Shown here in pieces: positions 21,829 through 33,678 of a stretch of DNA of 64,000 nt. The notes under the pieces are model-generated. The model did not search any database, had not been told where the DNA came from, and worked only from the letters and a program-made list of their open reading frames with translations. The stretch's first letter is position 1, and every line of letters begins with the position of its first letter. This stretch comes from Paulownia fortunei (lineage: Eukaryota; Streptophyta; Magnoliopsida; Lamiales; Paulowniaceae), in contig CM033110.1 in NCBI GenBank assembly GCA_019321725.1, positions 14,563,278-14,627,277 on the forward strand. The letters run 5' to 3'. The translations under genes and the position numbers were made by a program.

Positions 21829-22620
21829 TCACTTAATGCCATAATCAACTGCATAGACGGGTTCTTCAATGGTCTCTTCATCATTTATATTATTTACATT
21901 ATATTCATTATCTAGATCATGGACCACGTCTATGACTGCACTATTGTCTATATTTGGCTGAGGATGAGGAGACAGTTCTGCAGATAGATGAGTTGGAGCG
22001 ATGGGTATAGCAGGAAGAGCTTCTTCAGGTTGATTTGAACTAATAACCTCTTATTCAAGAGTACCCCCCCAACCTTCAAGTTCAAGGGTCGTATTTGTGG
22101 CATTTTTGGAATTTAATAGCCCAATAAAGCCATGTTCCCAGAGCTTGTTTTTCACAGTTGGAAAAACCATGATAGAGGTATTGCAAGGCCTCCATGGTTA
22201 GGGATCCAAAAAGTCTTTCGTCTTCAACTACTGTTTCTTCTTTTCTTTCTAGTACTTGTTGAGGTACTCCAAACCTTCAACAGAAGCCAACTACTCTTCT
22301 TGGCTTTTTTTTGCAGCCATTTTTATAGTCTTCCGCCCAGACCATCATGGCATAAGTAATGGCATCCAACATTTGGTCTTCAAACTTTTTTTTTCTCTTC
22401 CTCAAGCTTCATAATATATTGATCATAGGATGCATGTTTGCAAGTAGCTAGCTCGAGTTCGGCCTCTAATTTGCAAACTTAAACCAAAGTTCGCTTCAAT
22501 TACTAACATTGGTAGCAATCTTGTCATGCAGTTTCTCATTATCTTCAATGGCAAAGTTGGGTGGACTAGCCCTCTAGATATATAATTGCGACCCAAAGAT
22601 CATAGCCGACTAAATGAGAA
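21829..22620 (-). pseudogene. Antisense ORF fragment downstream of gypsy pol (retroelement-associated coiled-coil protein)
   Basis: Read on the - strand, two frames joined by a shift give a charged coiled coil ('LEAELELATCKHASYDQYIM', 'KLEEEKKKFEDQMLDA'), then 'YAMMVWAEDYKNG' and a proline-rich acidic tail ('SAELSPHPQPNIDNS', 'DEETIEEPVYAVDYGIK' and stop at 21829-21831). The arrangement resembles the C-terminal part of the 'putative gypsy type transposon' family (PF04195-like). The position, downstream of pol and antisense to it, fits the additional ORFs reported in Tat/Retand elements. No function is known. The identification is tentative. Confidence 0.45.
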
Positions 22621-24228
22621 AATAAGAGATAAAAAATAACAAAAATAAAACATAATAAAAGAGAAAAGTATAAAAAGAAAAATCTTTATCTTAGTTAAAG
22701 CAAGATGTGTCTCGTAGTTAAGGCCTCCACGAATTCACATATCTACAGAAGAGCTTACTCCTTGAAGGAATTGAGCACAAAGGTCACCATTAGATGTTTA
22801 CATAACCGAGCTACTAGAAAAAAGTGGTATTCAGAAAAGAGCTCAAGATTGGGGCATGAGTGGTAGCTTTGGCATGTTTGGCTAGTGAGAAATTGTATTT
22901 GTATTGGTTTTCGTGTGAAAAGTGAGATTATATTTGGATGAGTGAATAACAATGAGATTTTATATAGGTTTGGGATTGAGAATATGTTTGGTTGAGTATT
23001 TTTGTAGTACAATTTTTGTAATTTTATATTAGTTAAAATATTTTTACAAGGTAATATGGGACCACTATAATTTTTTAAAGCCTTGTTTGAATGAAATATT
23101 TGTATAAATATACACCAAACCACTAAGCTGATGTAATTAACAGAAACTCCAGTGGCATTTTTGTAAATTAAAAATGATAATTTGTTGCTTATTTTATTTC
23201 ACAGCTATACCCCCATCAAATTATCTTCTACCTCATCCATTTTTCTAAGCAACCAAATAAATGACTGTTTCTCTTATTTTTCCTCATTTGCAGCCTCTTT
23301 GCTAATTTGAAGACTGGCAGTAAGTGTTTTCTTCCTCCATCCATAGCTTTTTCTTGTGTTTTACATAGTCCCTTGTATAAGAAATACTTCTAATCTAGGC
23401 CCCAAACATCACTTTAGAATCCTCAATTGTAAATTTTTCGGCCACCTATTGAAGAAAGGTAAGGGATGGTGAATGTTATCTCTGGGGTTATCTATAACTG
23501 AAAAATTTATGATGGGTGCTTGATGCATGAGACGTGTGGGTGTGGGGTGGTCTTTCAAATTCTCATATTATATGTTTTTGAAATGTTGTGCTTGAAATGG
23601 GAACATGCATGTATGATAATGGTGACCACATATATAGCCCACTGTTATATGTTTTTTCGTTTATTTCCAAAAGTGATTTTTTCATAATTTTATTTATTTT
23701 CTGTTTGTTTAAACATTGAAGTTTTTATGTCATTATATATTTATGTTATGTCTTCCATTAATTTTTTAATCCACACTCTGGATGGAATTCTTGAAATTTG
23801 TACGTCCACATTATAATCCATTGTGATTCACGTATATAATCATATGATTGAAGTTGCTACATTTTTGGTATTGAATTCCAAAAATAATCGTGCAATATGT
23901 ACTGAATCCAATTTCTAGACATGATAATGCTTCAAACACTTCTTGAATTGAAACCTTGGAATAATGTCAATTGTTGTAGTAAGATCATTTAAGGTATATA
24001 CATGCGACTATCATCCATCTAATCTGACGTAATTAAGTTAGTTCAAGTTATCTTTGTAAGAATATATTATTTTCAGATGTAGTGTATATGCAAAGTTTGA
24101 TTTAATTCGTTGGATAAGATTGGCTTCTAACACATGTAGCATGTATTGTATTGTTTAATTATTTGCCATAACAAACACATATAGAAATACCGCGTACTGA
24201 AAACATGCATTTGGAGGGCAGGTTTAGG
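22621..24228. other. Non-coding; possible left end of a PIF/Harbinger element
   Basis: No convincing gene. Around 22866-23000 there are repeated phrases ('ggcatgtttggctagtgagaaattg', 'gattgagaatatgtttggttgagtatt'). The second resembles, inverted, 32970-33003 near the other side of the Harbinger gene cluster. The ORF at 22755-23123 on the - strand is low-complexity and unsupported. From 23150 to 24228 I see only AT-rich sequence. Confidence 0.4.
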
Positions 24229-24850
24229 ACTTGCGATGGACTACTGCTGAGGAGGATACCCTTGTAAAATGCCTCATTGAAGCTACTGAGGACTATGACT
24301 TGACGGATATAGATGTCCTTAAGGATTTATGTGTGAGCTTGGCGCAATCGTTGTTGAGAGACTTTAACAAAGATTTCTCTTGTGCCAAAGTTGTTAACAA
24401 AGTCCACAGTTTGAGGACTATGTTTGAGAAGTTTTGTACAATATTATAGAAATCTTGTTCACGTTGATGGGCAGTACTAGGACATCATTGGTTAGGTTAG
24501 TTGCATTACATATTTGCTATATATTTGTATGGCTATTGTATGGAGCATCTGGTTAGTTTTTTTTTTTGCTATTATATAATCATATAACGACTTGAAACAT
24601 AATTTGTCAATTGTAGGAGACACATGTACAACGTTTTTACCGGACACGTGGTTTGACTATATACGATTCACTTGATCATATTTTTTGAGTTGTTGATGTT
24701 GCAATAATACCAGTTTAACCTAAGCTAGGAGATGAAGATCATCCCATTACGGTTGGTGATACATCGGATGACGAAACAGTTTTCACAGAGCCCCTATTGA
24801 CTGACCCTCCCTTATTGGCTCTACCAAGCCCATGGTGTACAGGTAACCAC
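24229..24850 (+). pseudogene. Myb/SANT-like protein fragment (Harbinger ORF1 type)
   Basis: The first part (24231-24449) reads 'RWTTAEEDTLVKCLIEATED', the start of a Myb/SANT-like (Myb_DNA-bind_3) domain with the conserved W, and ends 'VNKVHSLRTMFEKF'. A second part, 24617-24850, gives 'ETHVQRFYRTRGLTIYDSLD' and an acidic 'GDEDHPITVGDTSDDE', matching the later region of such proteins (HPxAxKFRxKGxPxYDxLxxIF). The two parts are separated by a stop and about 170 bases that may be an intron. Such proteins help PIF/Harbinger transposase bind element ends, but related host genes exist too. Confidence 0.55.
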
Positions 24851-25950
24851 ACGAATAGAAGGAAAGAGTAGAGGGTTTGAAGGAATAAATACATTGTCTA
24901 ACGTTATTAAATTATTATGTCATTCTCTTCATAGTTCAAGCATATATTAGACTTTTGTGGTGCACAATAGTTAACCATATCAAATGTGTTTTGTGGTGTT
25001 GTGCTTTTTTGGAAGGCCATCAAAATAGCATGTTTAGGTGGTTTTTATTTGAATAGTTCTTTTATGAGGCTTTGGTATGGATTAAGTATTGCTTTAGGTA
25101 CTATATGTGTTAGTGTGTTGTTTAAGAACAACTTTTACTTAATATTAATCTGGTAGTATTACAAAGCTTTGTTTCGACTATTGGTTATATGTAATTATCA
25201 TTTCTTTTTGTTTGTGAAATTAAGATAAACGACGTTAGTAAAATAAATTTGTAATGTACCAAGACAAATGAAAGTTATCAATATGTGCTCCATTCCATTA
25301 GCAAAATTTGGGTTGAATTCAACACCTCTGCTTGCTTGGCTGAAGCCAGGCATAAAGTGGTGAAATAGCTACAAAACTGTATTATGTGTGTCACCTAGTA
25401 ACGCTAATTTGATGATGCACATACATGATATTTTTTTTGTGTTTCTTGAAATGTATCTTAAGAGCGATATTTATAATTCATTTACATCATTTATGTTTAA
25501 CCTACCTGATTTATTTCTGCTTAGACAATTTATTGACGAATAAAATTTATACCACCAATTTCAGCATAATTTAATACATTAATAATTCAATATGAGCATT
25601 CATAATTTCACAAACACAATCGTGTCATCAATTACATTGCAACACCAATGTTATAACTACTGGCCAAATGTGTAAAATATGATACTTGTTCAAAGTACGA
25701 ACATCCAACAAAAACATATGCATAGTTCAGTGAAGTACCCAATCCTAATAAATATATTGTGACACAGTTCTAAAGATGTCAAAAGTGATAAAAGTGTGTC
25801 CATATATGTTATTAACCATCTTACACTACCATAATCAATCCCAGGATGGAAAGTTTAAGGGTGATGCTGTTGTGGACTGTTCACTCCCGAATACCTACTA
25901 ATATTTGTACGTCGATGGGGATGAGTTGCAAACATACACGTCTGGTTTAT
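24851..25950. other. No gene seen
   Basis: AT-rich, no coding signal that I can support on either strand, and no clear repeat. It separates two Myb/SANT-like fragments that lie on opposite strands. Confidence 0.4.
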
Positions 25951-25959
25951 ATTAATGGG

Positions 25960-26760
25960 CCGATATTTTATATTAATGGGCCAACGTGGGACTGTCTGTC
26001 CTCTGGGGTATTGGATGAGCATGGTTGTGGAACATCTCGTTGTGCGAGCTGGACTTGACGGCCTAGAGATCGTCGGTGAGGACCATAATGCGGTCTCACA
26101 TGCCTCCGTATGGGCAGTACAAGTGGTTGGCTACTTGACGTGTCAGTAGAAATGTTCAAGATGAGTATGTAGTTTTTGGTATGTTGTCCACTAGACTGTT
26201 GTTGTGGTGGTGGCACAATTTGCATTGGCTTTGCATCTATCACTTCATCTTCTCCAAACAAGAGTTTCAAATCTTCCCAGTCATGGGAGCCTCATAGAAG
26301 AATTTTGCAGCATTGGGATATACCTACACAAGCAATTTCATTAAACTATACAGCTGAACATATTCAGTTAAATACACTAACTAAAACATGATATAATGTC
26401 AAGTAAAATATAATCCTTTAACAGCATAAAGCATAAAAAAAGATTAGATTAACTTACCATTTCCAGTTTGTAGCGCTCCGCAAACGACACATAAACAAAG
26501 TTAATAACCAGATCGAAAAGGACCTACGTGATGTTAAGATGGCTGAGAACACATTATATCTTCGACGAAGCTCCCTAAATTCCACCCTGAGGAAGTCAAT
26601 TGGACATTTCCTACCATAACAAACTTGTAACATATTTTTGACCTGATGCAATGCCCACTCAATTGATCAAGAAGAAGTGAAAGGGGCAGTACATCTTTCG
26701 TGCAACAAGTAGCCCATGAACCTATCATCTTCATCTATACCCCAGCCCTTTCACCGGCTA
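25960..26760 (-). pseudogene. Second Myb/SANT-like protein, broken (Harbinger-associated type)
   Basis: On the - strand 26651-26454 reads 'FLRVEFRELRRRYNVFSAIL', the helix region of a Myb_DNA-bind_3 domain. After a gap that may be an intron (~26453-26320) the frame resumes with 'YPNAAKFFYE' and, one frameshift later, 'HDWEDLKLLFGEDEVIDAKP' (26270 downwards), the conserved end of the domain in L10-interacting-MYB-like proteins. A proline/glutamine-rich tail ('MQIVPPPQQQSSGQHTKN') follows. It is on the same strand as the transposase at 27923-29343. Confidence 0.6.
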
Positions 26761-27182
26761 TCTTGTGTTCAATTGGTGCACCATAACTATTTTTTTCACT
26801 CATATTTCAAGCTACCCCAAAGTATAATGTAGAACATCATTAATTCACTAATGCATGATAGTAAATTAATAACCATACAACCATTTTATATGAACAAATA
26901 CCAATAGACTTTCCAACCATATCATGTAACAAACTTATTACAACAACTAGTATCAATGTAGAAAATTAAATGCCAATATGATTATAGGATAACGATTTAA
27001 GCATAAAGATTAAAGTTATTTCATACATCTGTCTCGTTCACTAGTCCTTAACCAAGCATGCACGAACAACAATATATACGAATGCAGTAGCTACACCAAC
27101 AATAACTTAGCAATGAAAATTACAATAAATATCATAACAAGACATAAAATAATCAAATAACACATGGCACAACAACAAATCA

Positions 27183-27566
27183 TCAACGCAGTGGTTTGGC
27201 TCCCCAATCCTTATGTATATCACTAAGAAAGTCTGTTGGGGTTGGTTGCACTGCATGTCTATTACGATTAAGATTACGGGTAAATGCATTTCCACCTATG
27301 CGAGCATCTGTATTGTGTGTTGCACTTGAGTATGAGCTTTTAGTTTGATGCTTAGTATTGTGACCGATATTATTTTGCATCCAAAAATCTACCCATAGAA
27401 AACATTTAGGGTGATCATTCCTTATGGGGCAAGTGTAAAACCACCTTCCATAATTGGCATCTGTCCTAGCCATTCGCATGACCATACGGCCTTTACCACA
27501 AGCATAATTAGGCTCATCATATGTTGTCTTTCTGAGAAAGAAGTTATTATTTCTAACTATGTCCAA
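27183..27566 (-). CDS. GRF-type zinc-finger protein (partial or small)
   Basis: A 127-residue frame with 'YACGKGRMVMRMARTDANYG', then 'RWFYTCPIRNDHPKCFLWVD'. These are the C-x1-G...R-T...N-x-G-R-x-F/W-x-x-C...C-x-F-x-W-x-D elements of the GRF zinc finger (zf-GRF, PF06839), a nucleic-acid-binding module. The C-terminal half is Asn/Thr-rich without a domain. The first in-frame codon at 27566 is TTG, so the true N-terminus is unclear; it may be an exon. Plant genomes contain many short GRF-finger proteins near transposons. The frame is open, unlike its neighbours, so it could still be expressed. I cannot assign a role. Confidence 0.6.
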   Translation of the reverse strand: MDIVRNNNFFLRKTTYDEPNYACGKGRMVMRMARTDANYGRWFYTCPIRNDHPKCFLWVDFWMQNNIGHNTKHQTKSSYSSATHNTDARIGGNAFTRNLNRNRHAVQPTPTDFLSDIHKDWGAKPLR

Positions 27567-27922
27567 AGAATTACACTATGATATGCTACATTTAACATCG
27601 CATAGAAGTTATTATTATTAATCATGTCAAAAGAAGTACACATTAACACTACAATAAAAGAAGTTCACAGTACATTCCATCAACCTACAGCTTGTACTCC
27701 AAGCACCACGTAAATCCCCCAATACAGATAACAGAATATCATTTATGAATACAACCCCAAACATATTTAACCTACGCACATATCTTACGTAGTTAAAGTG
27801 GCAACATAAATAGTAATATAGTTGGGTAAAGCTAAAGATGGTGACAAGAATCCATGATAGTTAGGAGTAACAAAATATATTTTTAAGAAAAAATAATTTA
27901 GGAGTATACATCATCTATTTGC

Positions 27923-29343
27923 CTATATTGTAGCGACCAACCCATCGCAGAAGGCAGATTGAACATTGATGTCTTCATGTGATAGGTATGGGAGTAATAC
28001 GTAGTGCTCATCCACTTTAGTCAGATCGAACTTTTCTCTCTCTGTGTGGAGAAAGAATTGGTTATCCGTAGCCAATTATGGAGCACACAACATACAATTA
28101 CAATTTGAACTTGACGCCACAATGAATATCTCAGCATTGAGCCCTTAAGAATTGAGAATCTACCCTTCAACATGCCAAATGAACATTCAATAGCATTAAG
28201 TAATCTTGAGTGGCACTTATTGAATTAGTTCTTCTGGGCTCCTAGCCATATGCAAAGACCCACATTAAGCATTTATGTGGTACCTATGTTGTCGATAAAG
28301 TTCCAAAAAGCATAGAAAGTTACAGTCGACAGAATCCACAAGGTAATATTTATCTTAAATAATCAGGCAGAGAAACATTATTATTAGGACTTAGTGTACA
28401 ACTTAGAAGTCAATGCTTTTCATATTTTATTTATCTTCAATTAATAGCTTGTGGAGTTAATGGGAAGTTTCCATCTCTCTTTAGAGCATCCATTAGTATG
28501 CGTGAGTCATTCGCGCTACCCTCCCACCCCACCAAAACATACATGAACATCAAGTTGAAATCACACACAACCATTACATTTTGAGAGATCTCAACTTTCC
28601 TAGAATGATAAACATTATGTCTGCTTGTAGGAGCAGAGATAAGTGTTCCATCTATTGCGACATAGTGCGCATATGCTAAACAATTAGATATCATGAGTTA
28701 TTAAATTATATGAATGCTTGCACATTTGGCTGTCAAAGTAGATTACAATAGGTGCATAATAAAGTTAGAAATAAATACCTTAAAGAAGGGATATAGTTGT
28801 GGGTCATTAAGTATCCATGGATGAATGCTATCAAAGTTTGGAGGTCGTATCATCTCCGGAGCCAACTTGCATAAGACCTTAGCAACACGCTTAACGTGCC
28901 ACACATGGTGCATTGGCGAGTACAAAATTCTACTGTAGTTAGAAATATTGCTACTGACTCCCTAATACTTACCCTAGTTGATCAATTGGCGGATAGTAAA
29001 TCATGATTAGTAATTAGGTGACACAACGCATTAAATGAACATTTGTGCATGCGCAAGCTATTAACTATTTGGTCTAGGTGGCCATACATAAGCTACCTAA
29101 CCAGTTTTGCCCCTGTAAAAGACATGTACATAGATCTGGTGGATAGAAGTAACTCCTGCATAAGACCTCTGACATGAAGAAGAAACTCATCTTTTCATTA
29201 AAGTACAAGTCATTATCAGAAGTAGAGTTTGAGTCGATGGACAAGTCCCTGACTTCATCGGATGTGGTACTTGAAGTACCAACAACAGACATTGCTCTTT
29301 CCTCACTATCAACAAGATTATTTTCACTCCCAATAGAATCCAT
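27923..29343 (-). pseudogene. PIF/Harbinger transposase (DDE_Tnp_4), decayed
   Basis: Catalyses excision and insertion in intact relatives. It starts at an ATG (29343) with an acidic leader ('MDSIGSENNLVDSEERAMSV'). After a frameshift near 29180 comes 'LMYGHLDQIVNSLRMHKCSF', the N-terminal helix region. 'LAPEMIRPPNFDSIHPWIL' and 'NDPQLYPFFK' follow (28925-28770). The catalytic part has 'YVAIDGTLISAP' (first D), 'VVCDFNLMFMYVLVGWEGSA' with 'NDSRIL' (second D), and near 28150 'LNAIECSFGMLKGRFSILKG' (E). It ends 'SAFCDGLVATI' with a stop at 27923-27925. A gap between 28743 and 28694 looks like an intron. Several stops and frameshifts break it. Confidence 0.85.
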
Positions 29344-29674
29344 GTTAATCTGTTTTGATACTGAATACCTATTAAATGCATGTATATACATAATTAAATA
29401 AAAGTATTTTAATTTAATATTAATCGTTTTAACCAAGTGCACTATAATTGGGATATTATCTAAATAACCGCAAATGTAAATCAATACTTAAGAATATCAT
29501 AACATAAATAGTAGCACAGCAAAATAGGCACATAGAGGTGTCTTTTACTTTGTCGATGGTAATTTTATCACAACATCTTGGCCAAACATTGGCCATAAAT
29601 CCATATAAATACAATACATCTTATATTAAATTCATAAGATTAATGAACAACAATTTAAAACATCATGTAATCTC

Positions 29675-30681
29675 TCATTTTTCGGCGAAAGACTCTACCC
29701 ACACTCTCCTCTCATCGTCGCTCATCAGCAACACATTTTGTTTATGAAAGCATCTTGAGCAAAGAAGAACAATCGGTAATGGAGGCCTTCTATATTCTGG
29801 TACGCTGCCATGCAATCCTCAATTGCATAGCTTGCATTGTTACTCAATTTACGGACCTATGCACTATTCATTTATGCCCATGCATCCAAAGTATGGTCAA
29901 TTCGTGAGGAGCAGCTGCTTTTAGAGCTTTTTTTGTCAGTCACCCTAAGGATTGTTGAGAATGTTGGAATGTTGGTAAAGTTGAAACTAGAGGAGGTGCC
30001 ATAATTTACCGTTGAAGGACTCTCATCAATATGCACAAGACTATTATTAGGACCTCAATTAAGCTCGTTCAATCATCCTCCTCATCGGAGTCTTAATGGT
30101 CCATGGCAGACGATCGTGCGATAGCACCAGTAGCGATTGAACTTGCAAACATTTTGGTGCATAGCTCGTAATGAGAGAGTCTTTTCTTCCGCAAACTAGC
30201 CTCGTCGAGGTTTTCCTATAATGGGATATTATGACACAAAGAATTAGGGGAATGTTGTCGTACGAACAATTAGTAATTTTTAAATATTTTTTTGTGAAAG
30301 ATAGTATTTTAATTTCGTTACCGCAATCCATTTCGACCATTACTCTTCACTAGTAGTGATTGTACAAAACCTACCCAAAGCCAGTTTTTTTGGTGATCAA
30401 ATCATGGAACTTATGCCATAGAATTCTTATCCTATACGCCTTTCCTTTTAGTTGGCTAACCTTGTATTGTATCTTATGACGCTCAAACATTTTTGTTGCT
30501 ATGCCATTCCAGATTTGTTCACTAAATGTAGAGGTTAAAAGAACTGCACATACATGAGCTCCAAAAGTGAGGCCATTATTGGCAGATCCCAGTAAGAATC
30601 AACTTTTTAAGTGCGTGGTTGTCTATTCGGATTACCATCTAAGGTTCCAGCTATTGTATTTTATTTTCCTTTCTTAGCCAT
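29675..30681 (-). pseudogene. Harbinger ORF1: Myb/SANT-like protein, decayed
   Basis: It starts at ATG 30681 with 'MAKKGK' then a stop, and reads on through the Myb/SANT-like domain in shifting frames: 'FSEQIWNGIATKMFERHKIQ', 'YKVSQLKGKAYRIRILWHKF'. Around 30180-30060 comes 'HYELCTKMFASSIATGAIAR' plus an acidic 'DSDEEDD' stretch. The end is 'HKQNVLLMSDDERRVWVESF' with a stop at 29675. The order matches the DNA-binding ORF1 protein that plant PIF/Harbinger elements encode beside the transposase. It lies upstream of the transposase on the same strand, with ~330 bases between. Confidence 0.7.
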
Positions 30682-32637
30682 CTAAATGTTAGAAATTAAT
30701 CCATTACGTTGATTAACCAATTTAAAGTTACATCGTACTAATTTGAAAACAATCTGAACAAAAAACAAGCTCATGGAAATAAAAAAAGACATCACATATA
30801 GATAAAAAATAATAAACCACATGTATGAAAAAAATAAATAGATCACAAGTTAAAAATAAGCCCCACCACACATAATGGGTAAAAGTCATGTAACCAAGTT
30901 TTATATTTATATGACTCTTTCTAAATCCTAAAGTATGTCCATTTTACAATACATGTCGTACGATGAATATGCGCATGAAAGGGGCAACAAACAAAATAAT
31001 TTAAAAAATACAACAAATAGCCATTAAAGGACTTTTACTATGGGTCAATCCTGGGAATGAAATCACACTTTGTGTATTGCTATATAACTTATGATAACAT
31101 ATATCGTAAAAGTTGGATTCAATATGTCATTAAGTAAGAAAGCCAAAATATCAAAACTCACCACCATTGTACAAACAGACTTGCTTCAGACACATATCAT
31201 CATACACAAATCATTGTTGGTGTATCTCAAATAAACTACAATACAAAATATGGAATTAAAAAGTTCCATGTTGCCACATAACTCACGTTCCTGGGCGCAA
31301 TCATGGGAGAATATGTAAATTACCATCTACATGTCTGCATCCCTAATACACAACCTAAAATACACTCCATACAAGTATACAATAACATAAGAACAACTAA
31401 TACATTAAAAAGAAATGGAGTTAAGAATGTACCAAAATGTAAAGGCCAGTATAATCAAATGGAAACTCCATAATGGTAAATTGACATACATAAATTTATA
31501 CTTCTATCAATATCTTATGCATTTTAATTACTAAGCGCATAAGATTGTATGAAAAAAATATTGGCATTTCGAGGGTGCATGTGTTCAGTGAAGCAAAAAT
31601 GAAATTTAACCCACAACCAACACACACATTTAAATGAAAAGGGGTACAAAAAATAATTTAGGATCATACCATATTTCAATATGTGAAGCCGATGGTTTGT
31701 ACAACTTATGCACTTACAAATCAGTCGGAGGTTAATTGGTAACGAAACTCATGTACTCCATTTATCAAATAATGGCAAACATGTAGAGAAAAATAAATTC
31801 ATGCAACTAACGTATGTAGTAATCATACCAATTTGCAAGAGTACTCCCTTACAAGATGCAGTGTTGTAATCTCAAAAATGGTTAACAGTAAAGCCCACTA
31901 TTTTAAATGAACAAGTGACAACATATTACTTTTGTGATTGGAGAAAATTCAAAATACATGTTCAAACATATAACACTTAACAAATCTTAGACTATACATT
32001 GTTGACAAATATTAAGAAGTGGTTTACATGTAAAAAAAATGCATGTTTTCTTGACATCAAGGAAACAAACACAACATTCGGATATAACTATTGTGTTGTT
32101 CAAGAAGAATAAAATAAAAAAAAATATTTTTTACAAATACTAACAACAAAGTATTACACAAAAATTTGAAAATCTAAAAGAATGGTACTATCCACAAAGA
32201 AAAAACTTAGATCGGGTTGGTGTGATACACATGTCCACCAATTTTGGAATCAGCCTAATCGATTTCTGGAGATTTATTCAAATTCCACACAATTAAGTAG
32301 CCCCAACATGTTTGTATTGCACTTTAAAAAAATTCAATGTTCTTTGAGGTTAGGGGTTTCAAAACACTTTGGAAATTTTAGGTACATTTTTCAGATATGG
32401 CAAACTGAAATTAGGATACCATTGCATCTCATATTAAAAAGACTGATAACAAACCTAGGTGTATGTATTATCTAAATATTTATAGGGAAAAATACATTAT
32501 TTAGAAAAACCAAACAAAATCCTAATCAACAAAAAACTGCACAACAAACAATCAGGACCTCACACTATAATATCAACTGAAACTCGAACCACCACAACCA
32601 TTTTGTGGGAGTTCAGTTCATTTTGATTGTTGTTGCA
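30682..32637. other. No gene seen (AT-rich)
   Basis: About 2 kb of AT-rich DNA upstream of the Harbinger ORF1. An open frame at 32182-32475 on the + strand has no recognisable domain. I see no tandem repeat. It could be the untranslated part of the Harbinger element or a decayed insertion. Confidence 0.4.
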
Positions 32638-32856
32638 CTATATGCGGTTTTGTCGTTCTACCACAGTATCATGAATGCTCCTTACCTTCAGCTTCTTCGA
32701 TGCCGATGAAGAAACATCATTCTCATCGAAACTCTCATTCCAGCTTCGATCTGTGGTTGACTGAGTGTGTTGTGGAGAGGGGAAAGAGTTTGATGGTTGT
32801 GGGGAGTTGGAGAAAATATTGCTGAAGAAACCCATCCGAAAGCTAGTGTACAACAT
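32638..32856 (-). CDS. Short Ser-rich ORF at the right side of the Harbinger cluster
   Basis: A 72-residue frame. From the internal Met at 32832 it reads 'MGFFSNIFSNSPQPSNSFPS' and ends 'ASKKLKVRSIHDTVVERQN'. Serine/asparagine-rich with a basic KKLK patch; no domain recognised. Its orientation and place suggest it is the first exon of a transposon-associated protein rather than a host gene. It may equally be chance. Confidence 0.3.
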   Translation of the reverse strand: MLYTSFRMGFFSNIFSNSPQPSNSFPSPQHTQSTTDRSWNESFDENDVSSSASKKLKVRSIHDTVVERQNRI

Positions 32857-33678
32857 AAAATGGGTGGCTACAGGGTTGTAGAGGGGTGTCAGAGCAGGGT
32901 TGGAAAAAGAAAAATAGGGAGTATATGGTTATTTTGAGTGAGAAAATGAGATATGAAATGGGTTATTTCTAGTTGAAATTAGTCAAACAAACATGATTCC
33001 AATTTTATGAATAGTATAGAATGTGAAAAGGGGGTTTAGAAATGGGAACATATATGTCCTATATTGTTCATATTATTTTAGAAAGTAGGAAGAACTGGGC
33101 TCCTCAGAAAATATGTATTAAGTTCTGTTCGGAGCTCTACTGCAGATACAAGTAGAGGAAGAGATGTAGTTGAATCTGAGGAATTTGGTATCTTTGGGTA
33201 TAAATAATATTCTACTAGCCAAACTTTTGACTGTTTTGAAGAAATTGGTTATAGAAATGAAAAAAATAAATTGAATAAGAAGAAGATAAACAAGTTTAAA
33301 TAACATTAGGAAAGTACCTATTGAAACGTGCCCTTAAGTCGCTGGAGGTTGAAGTAGGTGGTTGCCGAAGAGTAGTAGGAGAGATCCTGCGTTTGTAAAG
33401 GGAATAAAAAGAAGATAAAATGAAGAAATGGTGAGTGTCCTTTATAAGGGAGGTGGGAGAAGATAAAAGCATATGACCATGTCAGTTTAGGTGTGGGTCA
33501 TTGATTATGTTCAGTCTTTCCATATGTGGATGACTGGATTTAGGTTGGCAGTTGATGCGACGGTAGCTGTTATAATGAGCGCGATTTTTCGAAACATTGA
33601 TGGGTACAAAAATAAAAGAGGCACACGAAAAGACGAATGATGTGTAAGATTGTAGTGTTTGCATCAATTTAAGGAACA
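32857..33678. other. No gene seen; possible right end of a PIF/Harbinger element
   Basis: 32970-33003 reads, on the - strand, 'ttggaatcatgtttgtttgactaatttc', similar to 22974-23000 on the + strand. I found no clean TTA/TAA target duplication, so the ends are not proven. 33340-33678 has slightly higher GC but no gene I can support. Confidence 0.35.

Noticed and set aside
22866..22900. 'ggcatgtttggctagtgag' as a clean Harbinger terminal repeat
   Set aside because: Its inverted partner on the right side is only loosely similar and no TTA/TAA duplication flanks it, so it was kept as a weak hint only.
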